Counted from the stretch's first letter, positions 24,901-39,900 are shown. The stretch: 64,000 bases of DNA from Hyposmocoma kahamanoa (GCF_003589595.1 NW_020653945.1:6143709-6207708); one strand, 5' to 3'. The notes: a model not told the origin generated them from the letters alone. Numbers and translations: made by a program.

Positions 24901-27900
24901 TGCCTATGATTTTTTTTCGCTGTTGTCCAATGATTTTAAATTTCGTTTTACTTTAACTTGCTTTTAGCCAAAAAGTCATATCTAAACGTAGAACATTATA
25001 ATGAACCTTCGAATTATATTTTTCCAATTATTACATTTTATTGGAAAATTTTCCAGAAAACTTTCCACTATATGAAATTTTCGGCAAATTACCAAACAGT
25101 ACGTAAGCGTAAACAATATTTAGTCCATAGAAAATTTATCGATTGCAATCAATAGCTGCTTGAACGCTTTTGACAGTTTTGCGCAATGAGCTGTCATTTT
25201 ACCTTATGGAAAAAAAATAAAAGAAAGGAGCTGCCCTAACTACGGAATGAACGTGCATACCTAAACAAAAATTGAACGAACAAATGGCGGATTTCTTTAG
25301 TGTCGTACCAATATCTATCGATAGGTCATTTCACGAGCAAACATTTAATTAAAGCAGATCCATTTGGGAATATTATATATGGGAATGTCACATGAAATTT
25401 TGAATTTATAGTTTTGCGTTTACAATACTCAAATATTACGAAAAGTGAATTTGCACAGAAAAATGTAATATGAGGGTTTATAAAAAAAAAGAAAACCTTG
25501 AAATATAAATCAGGAGATCTCCTATACATTTCCAACCTCAAGATTCATAATTTCATAGATGAATTTAAAAACAGTTTCCAAATAGTGTAAGCTTTTTTGT
25601 ATTTATGCATTGGTATAGAATTAATATCGGTGACTGATTTAAGTGAATCTTTAATACTTCCATTTAATAAATAAAATTAGTAATATTATCAATAATAATA
25701 TTAATAATAATATTATTATCATACATTTATTTGCTTAAAACATGGTATAACATGAGATGTATCAAGAGACAGTGTTAGTATAAACATGTTTCGCATATAT
25801 TAAATAGCATGCAAATGTCCGAGTATATAATGTCAATTGACTACTTTGGCCGAGCGCCTTATATTTATGCAGAAAAATCGACACTTCTCCGAAGTGATAC
25901 AAGTAGTCGCTGACTGCGATTTGTGATAAGCCATGCCAAACGAGCTCTACATACGTTAGCGTTCGCCTTCACTCGGTCAGCTAGGCGAGTGACACCAAAC
26001 GATGGCAAGGCAAGGCAAATAGGCTGTCTATACGTTGGTTTCTGTGAATCTGACATTCTGCCTGTTTGGCATTTTGCGTTTCTGACACACTGCGTCAAAA
26101 CGCACCCGGCAACGTTGGACCAACATGGTCATTGTATTGCTGGCTTTATAAAATAAGAATTTTTAGTAGTTTGGTTGTCAGTGGGAAAAAATTGAAAACG
26201 AGTGGATAATTTTGTTTTCTTTTGTTTTTTTTTGTTTACTTCTAAGTTAAATATAAAATTATTTACCAATAAACCTAATGACGGAATTGCATTATCATGT
26301 AATCTAGTTACATTCAAAGTTCTGTTCTGAAAAATATGACTCTTCAAAATGAAGCGAATAATTGAAGATGGTCTTTGATTCAATGTTTATATTTGGCAGT
26401 TCTACGATTTCCAACCCACTTTCTTTTTCATTTGCAGGTAAACTTGAAATAATAAAAATAAAATAATAAAAACCTCTTAGTGAATTATTTTAATAACAGA
26501 ATATCGATAATATATACGCTTCCAAGAACAACACTATGTCAAAATAATCGTTAACAATAATCATCAAAATATACAAACAAACAGGCAATCTGAAGAAACC
26601 AAAGCAAGATTTGGCAAGATTTATGAACAAATACATGAGATATTTGGGCTTTTGTGTGATTTGTAGACAGAAAAATAACACGTGTCTGTATATAATGCTG
26701 CAGCAACGAATTTTTATTAATACTTAATAAAAATTTATTATTTTTTATTATTTATTATTAAAAATAAACATGTTTATGTTTCCAACGTCGAAATGCGTCA
26801 TATACATATAACGTCTGATTTATATATGTCAACATAACATGTCCTTTGGTTTGCACAGTCCAAGCATTTTACTCCGTATTGAAAAAAACACAAACTATAG
26901 TAATATCAAAGTACCAGGTAATAACCCATCTAGTACCCACGCTTACCTTGGTAGGCTGATATTTGTACCCCTCGCGACAGATGCAGCATACAGCTCCCGC
27001 CTCCTCGGCGAGGTCTGCAACCTGCTGCGTCAAAGAGCACTGCGCCGTCACCTGTCCACGCTCGTTGCTTCTCATACCTAATGCGCCAAGTTGTCGTTCT
27101 CGGACTGCCATGGCGAGGCGTTTCTTTTCCTGTTGTCCAATTTTGAATTATAGGTTGCACTATACTTTCTAGGCGTTACAAATTCTTACAATTATTTATT
27201 TATATATTTATTTAATAAGAATATATCGAAGAACTTAAAACTAAATAAAATAATAAACTGAAGGTAGGACTTCATCCGGTTCTCAAAAGGCTAGTGCCAG
27301 GTGAAGCTTAGTACACAATTTAATTAGCCTGTTACATAAAAAGACAACCGCAGTTGTAAGCCTCATTATGAGCCAAAGAAATGCCCACTTAGTGCTCTCC
27401 TTGACGAAATCCAACTCATATTAAAAAGACCCAGATTAAGGCTGCCTTTCACACACAAAATAGGCGATTTGTCGTCGAGTTGCGGACACCAGCCCGTTAC
27501 ACCAAGTACCAAGTAAGGCTGCCTTTCCACCAGAGATGTGAGAGGTAGCGAGGCGGTGCGAGGATGTGTAGCGGCGCTCTGAAACGGTGTGACATTTTCC
27601 ACCAAAGCTGTGCAAGGATGCGTTACGAACTCTTTTTAGCTATGCGCGGGCGGAGTACGGTGTGGTGGCGTGAGCGGTGGCTATATGACAGTGTCAGTTA
27701 GTGTCATACTTTCAGTAGCTCCAGTTTCCTACACCGTTTTGCACACATTCCTCGCCCGCATCCCTCGCACACATTTCCCGCTATTTTGTATGTACGAATA
27801 CTTAGCTCCGCTAATCCTTTTGGTGGAAAGGCAGCCTTAAAGGTTCCAATTATTGCTGGCTAACCTAAACTAGTTTTGTCTGTAATTAGTACGGGCCGGG

Positions 27901-30900
27901 GGTAGAACCAAAAGCGAATTGTCTTTCAAAAACATCGAAGATATGTGATATTTGTGGAAACAATTTCTGACGTCAACGTCAATTTAAGACGGATTTGTGT
28001 TCTATATGTTAAATTATTTTATTAACCAAGTGGTAATTTAGTACAATTTCTATACAAACCTGTCGAGTAAAATCGCGGACTTGCTGCACCTTGGCGGCAC
28101 ACTGCGGCTGTGAACGGAGCGCTTCCAGAAGGTTCTCAGCTAGTGACCCGACGTGTTCGCCCGAAGACACTTGCTCCAGACGGTGCACGATTGGAATTAC
28201 TTTCTCGCATACTAGCATCTGTATGGAAGTTACAATTAGTAGAGCCCGCTATCTAGTACGAGTACTTGTTGCAGGGCATTTAACGTGTTGTTTGGGGCCC
28301 CTTCAATGACAAAGAAGTCGATCCCATAATACTTATTCTTATATTTTGTTATGTAGTATTTACAAGTAGTATTAACGTTATTGCTAATTATTTTTAATTA
28401 CTATTTATTCAAATTTGCAATATTAATTTGAATTAGTAGCAGAAGAGATCACAGGTGAAATTACAGGCACAGGGACTTGTCAACTTATGTCTCAAGTGAC
28501 GGGCGCAGTGGCAGTGCCCCTCAGACCTTTGCGATTTAAAGCTCTGAGAGGCACTGCAACTGTTATGGGTAGGCGTGTAGCTCACCATCAGGCGCACGAC
28601 TTTTTCGTCCCGTCACTTGATATTATTAAAAAAAAAGAATTCAAGTAGCGGTCAGGTCAAATAAATAAAATCGTATTATCTACCAATAACGCACATTGAA
28701 AGCGTACTCAATTAGTATAGGTAATAGTAGGAAAATTGAGAAAACGCTGTCGCTACGGTAGAAAGAGATGGACGTAGGGGCGAGAATAGGTGACCGCTAT
28801 CTCATGCATGCTAAAGATTCGAAGAGAATAAATAAATAAATATGCGTTTTATTGGTAGGTAAAACGCTTCTAATATTTTTATAAATAAATTTACCTGGGT
28901 AGGCTCATGGTCAGTAGCGAGCCCGGTAAGGAAGCGCAGGATGTATTTGAGCGCGGGGCGGCTGATAAACTCCTTCAGTTCGTCGGAATCAGTTAGGACT
29001 AGAGTTGGTTTCACACAAGGTGCGTGTTTCTAAATGGAAAAAAGCGTCGTGTTAAATTCTTTATTGACAAAACATTTATTGTAAAAATTCTTAAAAAATA
29101 CATTTTTAAAACCAATTCTAGGAGTAAATCGTGTGGTTTGAAGTTTATATTGTTTTAAGGTTTAAAACTAGAATGAAATAAAAAGTTTCCACTAAAGGAC
29201 AAAAATCCAAGGTAGTTAGCTCTCACAGGTTATTTTCATTTATAATATTTAAAATAAATGATGTAAATACATTTATCATTTGCATGCAAATGTTTATTTA
29301 CAAAGAGTAACCCCTTGAGTTTCTTACTCATTATTATCAGGGGAATCTGCCTTACGAATCAGTAGTTGAATTTATACAATGACGACGATTTCAAGTGTCA
29401 TTTGCTTACCTATGACAAAAAGATTTATTTGAGTTTGTGTTACTCCTGGATATAAAAAACTGTCTAGGCAAATACAGCCTGAGATGGGCAAGAGCCCGGG
29501 TTTTAACTCGGCGCTTGGTTAATCTGGGTTTAAATCGGTTTAAACACAAAAATCGAATCGTAAATCCATAGGATTGCAAGGTGTGTTTTGTGTGAAGATG
29601 CCTCTTTTTCGTCTAAACAGAGTTTCTGAATCGAAATTTGCAATTAAGTATGTTCTTACACAAAAAATTACACCAAATTCACAATGGCACAATTTACGAT
29701 CATCATAACAATAGTAAAGGTACGTTCGTAATAAATAAATTTTAGTTTAAACATCAATGTGTTGTCCTTAGCGAATGGCTCCCTGACAGCCTGTTTGCTG
29801 TTCCATCAATGTGACCGTCAATGTGCGGGGCGCGGTGCGGTATCTAAAGTTAGGGAGGGGGGAAGAGTGACCATTCTCGTAACTTTTTTATTCTCTGCTT
29901 TGGTGAAAGGTCTGTTATCCACTACACTTCTTTAGATGATACTATTAGAGTTACTTTAAAATCCAACTCCAACTTCCTCGGTAAGTAGTTTTGCCCTACG
30001 ATGCAGTAAAACCATTTTCGGAAATCCGGAAAAAAGTAGTTGATGAATTTGGTGGTTTTAACAGCTCTATATCGATCCTTGGAGCTATATTTATACATGT
30101 ATCTGTACATGTGGAACACCTTTTTCCGACCATTGTTAAGTTCCTAGAACAATGCCACAAGCACCCCACTCACCTGAATATAATCCAAAGCGTCACGAAC
30201 AACCCCAAGCGATATAAGGTAATCCTTGAGCGTGCCACCTATTGAATTTCTCTCGATATTGGCGCAGAGTACACAGAATAGTTCCATGCGGAACTCTTCC
30301 TCGGTCCATTGCTCCGAATCCAAGCGGTCGAAGTCTAATACGGGCTTAAAGTGGTCGACCAGCATGGCCATCTTGAGATCATTGCCGTATACTAAAGCTG
30401 CTAGGACGCGGGTTAGGTGGCCCAGAGCTACTGAGTTGTTACGGATTCCTGTATGTAAAAGAAATTCAGCCTTGGTAAAAAAAAACTGGTAATAATAGTT
30501 TGATTTACGGATTTGTAAAATGAGTAGAAAGATAAAACATAGCCATAGATCAACTCAAAAGGACTGCTAATCTCTTTACTACAGATCGTAGCTCTGAAAA
30601 AGGTCACGATTCCGTCTTATCCTATACATGGCGCTAATCAATAACCTGGAAGTAGTTTAGCCGTGGATATCAATTAATTCCTAAGAAATATAAGAAGTCT
30701 ATTTTTTCTTTACATATTATTTAAATATCGATCATGAGCCAAAATTATTTTTAGAACTTTGACAATATTGTGTGTGAAAGTAGATGGCAATGTGTGTCAC
30801 AAACTAATTCATACATTAACGTTTCCTAATAATCCCAACTGCCTGTGTGGAGGAACGGTTACCATACGGCCGGACTTCCACGCAGAGGTCCCAGGTTCCA

Positions 30901-33900
30901 TTCCCGGGCCGGGAAAAATATTTTAAAGCCTTCATTTATTTCTCTCGTGAGATTGGGTGTCATTTGTCTTATGTGTGCTCCATGGTACTCGTGACACAGG
31001 GATTCCCTAATGCGGGGCTATGTTGAGTGTTTGCGTTATTATTTAAAAAGTAATAATAAATGGGTAGTCCTAAATAAAATAAAGATTAGTCGGCTAGTCG
31101 GATTTTATGGATATTTCCATAAAATCTGCAACAAGCGCTATCTAGGTGATTTATTTATTATCACTATAAATTAGTATAAGCTTTGATAAATTGCAGCTCG
31201 TCAATGTAAAATAACTTATTTACAAAAATAGCTATTTGGTACTCGTTGCGACATTTGGTTTACCAATAGGTACTAAATACCCAACTACGCTTTCTTGTAT
31301 CGCGATTAGTAGTCCTTTTGTGTTATTGATCCATGCCATGGCTTAACATTTCATTTATTGATCTGTTATTGACCTGGACATTCCGTGCAGTTGAGCAGAG
31401 CTTGAACGTATTCGGGACCTCCGAAAGTTAGTGAGAACTGCAGGAATGATTCGAGGCTCTCACTTGCTGCCACGGAGAGAATGCGTTCCATGATCTATAA
31501 ACAAGAAAACATCAATCTATAACGACAAAGGGTAGGTTCTTTTTATGCGCCATATTTTGGTTGTATAAAGAATTATATACTTGATGCAAGCGCAGTCATT
31601 ACTCATTGTCAACTTATCGACGTCGGTCACGATGTTTTTCTTCACCGTTAGCGAGAGTTATTGATATGTGAGTAATATAGATATTAAAATTATAGGGTAT
31701 ATACACAGGGTTGGGTGTACATAATACAGGGTAGGGTGTACATCAATCTTTCGCCACAGGGATTGGAACATAAACATACCTCCAAAAGTTGATAGACAAG
31801 CTCAGCTCGGGGCATGTCTCGTTCCTCCTGCGCGGCGAGATGCAGCGCGTGCAACAGCACGGGCAGCGCGCGCGTCTCGGCGCGCGTCAGCACGCGCACG
31901 CCGCGGCGCACGCGCGTGCACAGCGCCAGCAGGCGGAGCAGCGTCGAGCACAGGGCTCGGGCCGCCCCCACGCGCTGGATAGCGGCCAATCGCTGCAGCA
32001 TCACCTCTAGTCCGCCTGGGCACACGAGACGTTTCGTTGATTATTTATTCATTATTTCACGCAAAGGAACTAACAAAAAACACAACTAATACAAAACTTT
32101 AAAACATCACGTAGCCACCATCTCAAACTAGTTCGTGCACCTTCCGAAACTCCTGCTTTTTTGCTTTTTTGCTAACACAATTTTTTCAGCAACAGAGTGG
32201 TACATAATTAACACATGCTACCGGAAGATGTTGTTTCTGCTGTCTCTGTTAATGCCTTCAAAACAAGCTCGACAACTGGCTACGAAAGAGTGATTTAGTG
32301 CTAAGAAAGTGAACTAAAACAAACGATATAAATTTCATATCAGCGAAAGTTGCTTGTCTATAATCAAATAAATGAATAATATAAATAGATGAAAACGGGT
32401 CTCCTCGACATGGTACCTAAGATGCTGGTAGTTTCGACGCTACAATCTCAGAATCTACTTTCTGTGCTGTTACTTAGTGGAGACCACTTTGAGAATGGAG
32501 TGGGCGCTGAGGCCTGAATTATATATGAGATCCAAACGGTTGCATATAAAACTAGTTCGTAAACGTCCCATTCACAATGTGCGGGCTACAATCGTAACGA
32601 TTATCATGCGGTACTAGCTCATTCATTATGTATATGTCCAGTCCCATACTAACTAGAAGAGAACACGAACTCACGCACTCGTGCTTTCACTGATAGGGGA
32701 TGATGTCTTTCATTTAGGATGTGACATAAACATAAATACTCACCACAATCAGCAAGGACGTTAGCCATGCGATACACCTGTTCATCGTCGACCGCCTCCG
32801 CATTGGTTTGGCTAAGCGTTTCGACAAATTCTTCAGTGGCGTCGCCGAGTAATCCTCGCATGCGGTAAACCACGCGCATGGCGTCCACGCCTTCGCCCGA
32901 TGTACACCATACCTAAAAACGGTGGAAAGTTAATTTGATGTGCTACTGGATTTGTATGATAAATCTCAGGTATTAGAAAAAATAATTTTTAAACAATTGG
33001 TCTTTAAAAGCTAACGATTTTCATATATCTAACGGTCTAATAAATAAAAAACTTATCGTAACCTAACACCCATAGAATATTTCAAAAAATATCACAAATA
33101 AACAAAACAATACCTTCTTATAAACTTCCTTGACAGGAAGATCGAGTGACATGATTTTGTTACAAACGAGCAACTCCATCCCATTGTCGTCTTCTAGCAG
33201 CGCGACAAGTTCGCAGTCGGTGCAGATCTTGTTTTTCACATCGCGCATCAAAGGGCCCATGCCGGGCTCTAACGACGAATAAGGGTTGCCTAACATACGA
33301 CCCTGTAACCGAAAAGAGTTAAAATAACATCTTCCTATTTCGGAGAAACTTTTGTGTAATCTCTGTACATAAGAAGCCACCTTAAATTTGACATGGTAGT
33401 ACAGAAGTCTGATTATAAATATCAGAAGTGTAAGCGACGGCATATATCTCCTGTTAAAAACAAACCTGAAGGAAATCTTCCTGTTGCGGGTCCTTCTCAA
33501 GCGTTAGGAAGAACTCGCCGACATCGTTTTCCTCCGGATAGATAATGGAACATAGCCGCTCGAAGATAAACACCGGTGTGCGGTAGTCGTGCAGCGGGTA
33601 TTTCTGTACAGTCTCGATACAGACCGCCATGAACTCTGCTGTTTCTGTCTCGGTTCCTGTCATGGAAATGGATCGAATAATAATAAAAATATTGAAAAGT
33701 AATAAAAATCGGAAATGAAACTATTTTTCCGGATTTAAATCGCGCATGTTTGTTTTTTCAAAAAAACCAACTTTTCGGGCCCTTTACAGGTCCCATGGTC
33801 ACTGTCGAAAATCTAAGAACTCGATAAATAATAAAAATCGTTTAATTATCTCAACACGTCACTAAATAAATAAACTACTCTATACTCGATTTTTATACAT

Positions 33901-36900
33901 TCTGCGTTCGTCATATACATCGAATACACAACCAGAAATATCGACGAAATGTCATTTATTTTGTTTGAAAACTATTCTGCCAAATGACAACTGGTGACTA
34001 CTGCGTTCCAATTGGCCAGCCCGAATTCGAAATATACATTAGAGTTGGACAAGTAAATATTATATTATCGAAATAGAAGTCAAGATATTTATATGGCATT
34101 ATAAATTTAATTTTTAATTATTTATATACAGGCTGTATATTTGAAAGTGACACATATTCATACATGTCATAGTAAATCATGTTACTTAACATAGACTAAA
34201 CAACTTAACATAGACTAAAATAAAATTAGGATATGGGATAGACCAAAAAATAAATCAACAAATGTGTTTTGAAGTGTACATAGGAATAAACCGTTTCCCT
34301 TTATGCTTGATTTCGAGTGCAATGGGAATACTACCAACCGAGCGCCGAGTGAGACAGCAACAATAACAATGATTTCACATTTACGTTTTAGCTTATGTTA
34401 ATTATTTTTTTTGTGGAAATGTTTTACGTACTAAAAAAGAAGTCAAAGTCAAGTCAAAGATGATTTATTCCATAGGTAAAATAAATTTACACTTGAAAAC
34501 GTCACATTTAAGCTACTGCTCGTTCACTACGCTGACCTCCCTGAGAAGAACGAGCAAAAAACTCTAGGGATTGCTCTTTTCAAATAAACTTAAATGCTAT
34601 GGAATACACTTTGAATCAAATTTGTGTGGATTCTGAAGCCATGTCGTCTTTCCATACATCTTTATCTAACACGTAGTCTTCAATTTTGTAATATGATTTT
34701 TCGATCAAAATATTTTTAATGTAGTTTTTAAACTTAGGAAATGATAAACTTAATATATGCTCCGGAATCTTATTGTAAAAAGTTTTATATTGTATGAAAG
34801 TTTATGATTTAGTAACTAGTTATCATTTAATAAGAATTGAGGTTTTTGGCGTAGTTAAAAATGTGAACTCAAATTATTTATGATTGATTTTTTAGTTATT
34901 TACAGTTTATTGCACATACGTGACACTAGGCAAGTGTTCAAAATGTCCACCGTTTTCCACAATGCGTAGTCTAGCACGGCATAATAAATTTTGTTTTAAA
35001 TTGTACAACACAAACACATTTTATTTCACAGTATAAAATGCTGAGATAATCCTCTCACGCAACACTTCGACACTGTTCACCTCCTCCGCGTAAACTCCGA
35101 TTTGAGGCGATCGGGCGAGCGGAAGTACAAATAATTTACGTGTTAATTTACGTGTTAATTTACGTGTTAATTTACGTGTCTTCGTGCACTGAGCAATTTC
35201 GCGTATGCGCCCGCGCCCCCAACCCCGACCTGTGCTTTGTTTTTCACCGCCATGCCGCCACCCGCCGCTGCGTCGGACCAACAATAATAGTGATGTGCAT
35301 AGATTTCGATAACTAATGTTGTTCTCAAGTAGTAGTCGATAAAAAAATTTAAAAAATATTTTTTGTAAAGTTTAAGTTCATTAGTTTATTATTTCTTTGG
35401 GTTCAGAATCAGGAATATAACGCACTCTATAAGTATGTCCCACTTTCAAATATACAGCCTGTATATGGCTTTATAAATAACTATTACCTGTTATTTTGCA
35501 CGACTGACCAAACAAAGGAGCGTAATGTTTTCATGGCGAAAATATGTAAAAAAAGGGATGGTATTATTCTAGGCCAGCACCACACGGCCATAAGATGTTA
35601 AATATATAAATGTACTCTCAAACAAAAACAATTTTCTTGAGCAATAAAAATAAACGATTCTCTATAAACTCTGTCATCTGCGAAATCATACCTAGAATTC
35701 TACAATCTATTAGGTAATAGTGTTTATTGTGCATAATCTGACATACTTATATAATCGATACATTAAACTCATGGATCAATACTTAACTACGACGAGGTTA
35801 GATGTAGATTTTTTTTACTTTACTGATTGTTTAAATAAATCATTATGCAGTAATAATTATACTTGTAAATATCGATACATAATATGATTTTTTCAGTGCA
35901 ACACTAGTAACGCGTGCCTAATGAATAGAATGAGATGATGTAGTGAGAGTTGCATTAGGTGGAAGCAAGACGCACAAATGATTTGAAACAATTGATTGGT
36001 GTCGTCAATTGTTTCACTTCAAAACGTACAGTTTAACTTGAGCTATGCTATAATGGACTAAAATTCAAAAATTACATCATCAGTCCTCTCCTACAAGTCA
36101 GCTCCTTGACCTCCTTATACGACACGATACCGGTCTTTTGCTTTATTTGGACTATGTAACTGCGCCTAGGTCGACCTCTTCCCCTAATTACATATTTAAT
36201 ATTTAATTACCGGTGAAATGTGATTGCGTATGTTTTTTAATTAGATGTATTGCTGTTTTTCCCACCGAATGGAACAGCACGCCATTGTTAGAAATATTAT
36301 CTTTATTACAATAAATATAAAATATTTTTGGAATATACGGCGACGCCATAACAGCGCTAGCAACTGACCTGTGTGTAGGTTAGTTGTTGGCGTTGTTATG
36401 TTTCAGTGCAAACAAGAGTTGATATTTATAAGTGATGTATCACTGATGAGTTAACAGGAATGTAGTAGGTATGGCCCTTATTTCGTCTCTGTTTCTGATT
36501 ATATAGTCGATGGTCATAGATAATAATGAAAACCACAAATTACATGCAAATTCACGAGATAAATAAATGTAGGCCATACAATTATTTCTCCCGGCCCAGG
36601 GTGGCAGTCCGGCATGGTAACCATTCGACCACAGAGGCAGTTAATGTTAATAGATCTAAAGAACTTAATTGATTTGAACACACAGACAAACTTATTCTAA
36701 AAGAAGAAAATGCATCGAATAGGAGAAGGGAAACAGATCTATAAGGATGGCGAGTTAAAAGTAAACTGGTCAACATAATGTTCGTCGTACCTGTAGTCAT
36801 CTCTTCAAGTAGTTCCAAGAGCTTCTCTTGTGTGTCATCAGTAAGTCTCGTGCGCTGTACGACCAATCGTCTCAAAGACAGGTAACCGCCAAGCACACAG

Positions 36901-39900
36901 CCCACAAGCCTTCCCTTATACGTGCGGCGCGCACCGGGCTCTTCCAAAAACATAGCAAGTAGCTCCGTTAAACGCTTCAGAGCGTAGCCCTGAGCCAAGT
37001 CCGAGGTAAGTGTAGTTTCTTCTAGACGATGTAGCTGGTCAATTTCTTTAGTCATCAAATCGGCTATTTGTTGCAGTACGCCACGAAGAGCCAGGAATTG
37101 TTTCCAAGGTGCTTCCGATGCCAAAGCTAGAGAAAATAAAGAACTCGATTATTATTGACTCACCACAATTCCTGATTAATTTGTTTAAACAAATCGGGTA
37201 TAGATTATGTATATAAATTATGTTGGACATTTTTGATTTATCATAACTCAAGAATCTAAAAGTATTGCTGCTTACTCTGATAAAGCTGCAAGAACTGTTC
37301 GCTAGCTTCTCCCGCAGCGCCGACTGCAGGGAGGAAGCTGGTCAGCAAGATGAGCACCGCTTTGGTTCGTTCGTAAGAATCGCAGAGGGAACGGATCATC
37401 TGACAGGCTGTGTCGCGAGCGATGCGAGAGCTTGGGTCGAACATCACCGGGCGGAGCCAACCGCCATCTTCGAGGGCCAGTGGTCGCATGCCGTGCGAGA
37501 ACAGCATCTACGACAATAAAATTAATCAGAGGTGAAGTTTATTTCCATAATTTTTCGTCTCACTACGTTGAGTCTTCAGACTTATGTCACTTTTATTAAG
37601 CCTCGTTAAGAGAAAGTACTCGTATGACAATCTCAATAGCCCAATGGTTTACAATGTTTTTACAGGGAAATTTAAAAGAGGCAATTAATGTGGTTGTCTG
37701 GCACGTTACATTATTAACGGGACAATTCCACATTCCTTTTTAACTTATGGTAATTCCTGTAAACTTACACGCTCACGCCACTTGGCAAGGTACTTGAACG
37801 CGAGATGTTTATCCCGCGGTGGATAGGGCGTGCCCTCTGTCGGCGGGGGCTCCCGCACCGCAACCAATCGACGCCACTCTTTGTGCTGCACACGACCTGC
37901 CAGCCACGCCGCTAAATCTACTACCACATTGCCAGTTGAAGACGCGAAGGCACTAGATTGTGGTGTTGCTGCCGTTTTCTCTGCGCTTTCCTGACAAAAA
38001 AAAAAATGGATACATTTTTCACATTGAATGGTGAACTGGCGATTACAATATTTAAATACATTTGCAATAAAGTTATTTAACAAACCTTAGTATCTTTCGA
38101 TTGATCTGTGTCGGCCGAAGTGATAGAAGGGGCCGGAGCGACAGGCGCCATCAGTTCTTGCATGTAGCGGAGGCAAGGCAACGCCACTTGTTGTAAAGCG
38201 AATTGATGAGCTGTAATAATAACATGTATTGCAATACTTTGTTTATTGAATATCATGATGTTTTATTAATAATATTAAATAATAATAATAATAACGCACA
38301 CTAATAGCCCCGCACTAGGGAAACCCTGTATCGCGGGTGCCATGGACACACACAAATTACAACCAAGCTCACGAGAGAAATATATGTACGCCATACAAAT
38401 ATTTCTCCCGGTAAGGCAATTGGACCCGGGGCCTCTGCGTGGCAGTCTAGCATGGTAACCGTTCGGCCACGAAGGCAGTTGTACTACAAAACAATACAGT
38501 ACTAAAATTCTTTATTGTACACCACAAAAGGAAACAAATACAATACAATTAAATTAAAAATAAGCGGTGGTACAATGGGCGGTCTTGTCGCATTAAGCGA
38601 TTCTGTCAGACAACCTTTGGATGGAAGTAATTATATAATTCACAGGAAAAAGACGACGTTGTATGAAGAATTACTAGTCAATAGATAAAAATCGATAAAT
38701 AAATGCAAATATACATATATTTATAAATAAATAATAAAACCAATGCATATATATAAATATCGTTAGCTACTATATATTCTTACACCTATAAATATAAAAT
38801 TTCTAAAACTAAATTTCAAAACATAAAAATAACTAAGCAGTCACACTAAAGTTAGGCAGTGTTCTTTTACCATATTTTTGAATACATTCAATGATTTCGC
38901 TTGTTGAATAAACAAAGGTAAAGCGTTCCACAAACGAATAGCCTGAACACTAAAGAACTTGTCGTAATACTGGGAGGTATGCAATGGCATCTTAAGTTGG
39001 AGAGTTGAAGAAGAGCGCAGAAGTCGGGGGTTAGATTGATGGGCGAATTCAAATCGCTCCTTAAGATAAGGTGGTGTGTGAGGAATGAATAAGATGCCAT
39101 AAAGAAGATTAAGAATATGAGCACTCCGGCGAAGTGTAATGGGCAACCACTTCAGCTCCTTGCGATAAATGGAAACATGATCAAATTTCCTCAGATCATA
39201 AATGAAACGGATGCAAAAGTTTCGTAGACGTTCGAGCTTGTTGAGCTGTTCTACTATGATTCTAAAATATTTTTTGGAAAAATATTCTACTGGAGTGACA
39301 GTTTACGTAACAGTTATATCGCGCTGCACACGGGATAAATTCAACAAGATTTTTCTGACGATATTCAATATCAAGTCCATTCAAAAAGTGCCTACCAAAT
39401 TAGTCAATTGTTGATATGTGAAACGATAATAAAAACAACTATTTCATTGATAATATAAATGAATAGACAAGCCATTTGGCACTTTTTTCAATAAACTTGT
39501 TATTGAATATAGTTAGAAAAATCTTGTTGAAATTATCCCGTGTAAACCGCGATATAACTGTTATTTAAACTGTCAGTGCTCCTGCACTGCGCATCTACCC
39601 CAGGAACCGACTCTGTTAAGCGGTAGGCATACTTTTGTTACTGAGCTTTTGGAATTTATATGTTATTATTATAGAGCTTGCCTCGATCTGTTGCTCAGGT
39701 AGTTGTGAGCGGCGACCCCGGTATGGCAACAACAGACAGTTAAATCGAACCTTTGTATCAACAATAACAATGATCACATATTTTTCACAAATGGATTCAA
39801 TGTCGCCTATCGGAAGAAGACACTACTTACTAGTATTACTGTACTTCCGTACAGTAATACTAGTTTATAATATTGTTTTTAACTAGATTTTGTTCTACAA

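Larger units (their letters stand above)
34127..35463 (-). pseudogene. Degenerate mariner element nested in the H1 copy
   Basis: Inverted ends tacaggctgtatatttgaaa at 34127 and its complement at 35463. The - strand keeps a mariner transposase C-terminus at 34907-35284: [20 protein letters not shown], then after frame damage [15 protein letters not shown] and stop. The N-terminal half is deleted, a 12 bp minisatellite sits in the coding part, and a LINE piece lies at 34441-34800. Confidence 0.75.
33918..36512. mobile_element. hAT-like MITE, family H1 copy 2, split by nested insertion
   Basis: Ends catcgaatacacaaccagaa and ttctgattatatagtcgatg match those of the intact copy at 42339. Flanking 8-mers gtcatata (33910-33917) and gtcataga (36513-36520) are a near-perfect 8 bp target duplication. 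The element body (33918 to about 34030 and about 35985-36512) is interrupted by about 1.95 kb. Confidence 0.8.

Noticed and set aside
31789..32089. Several long open frames on both strands
   Set aside because: Shadows of the GC-rich poe exon w36; only the - strand frame with [14 protein letters not shown] splices in phase.
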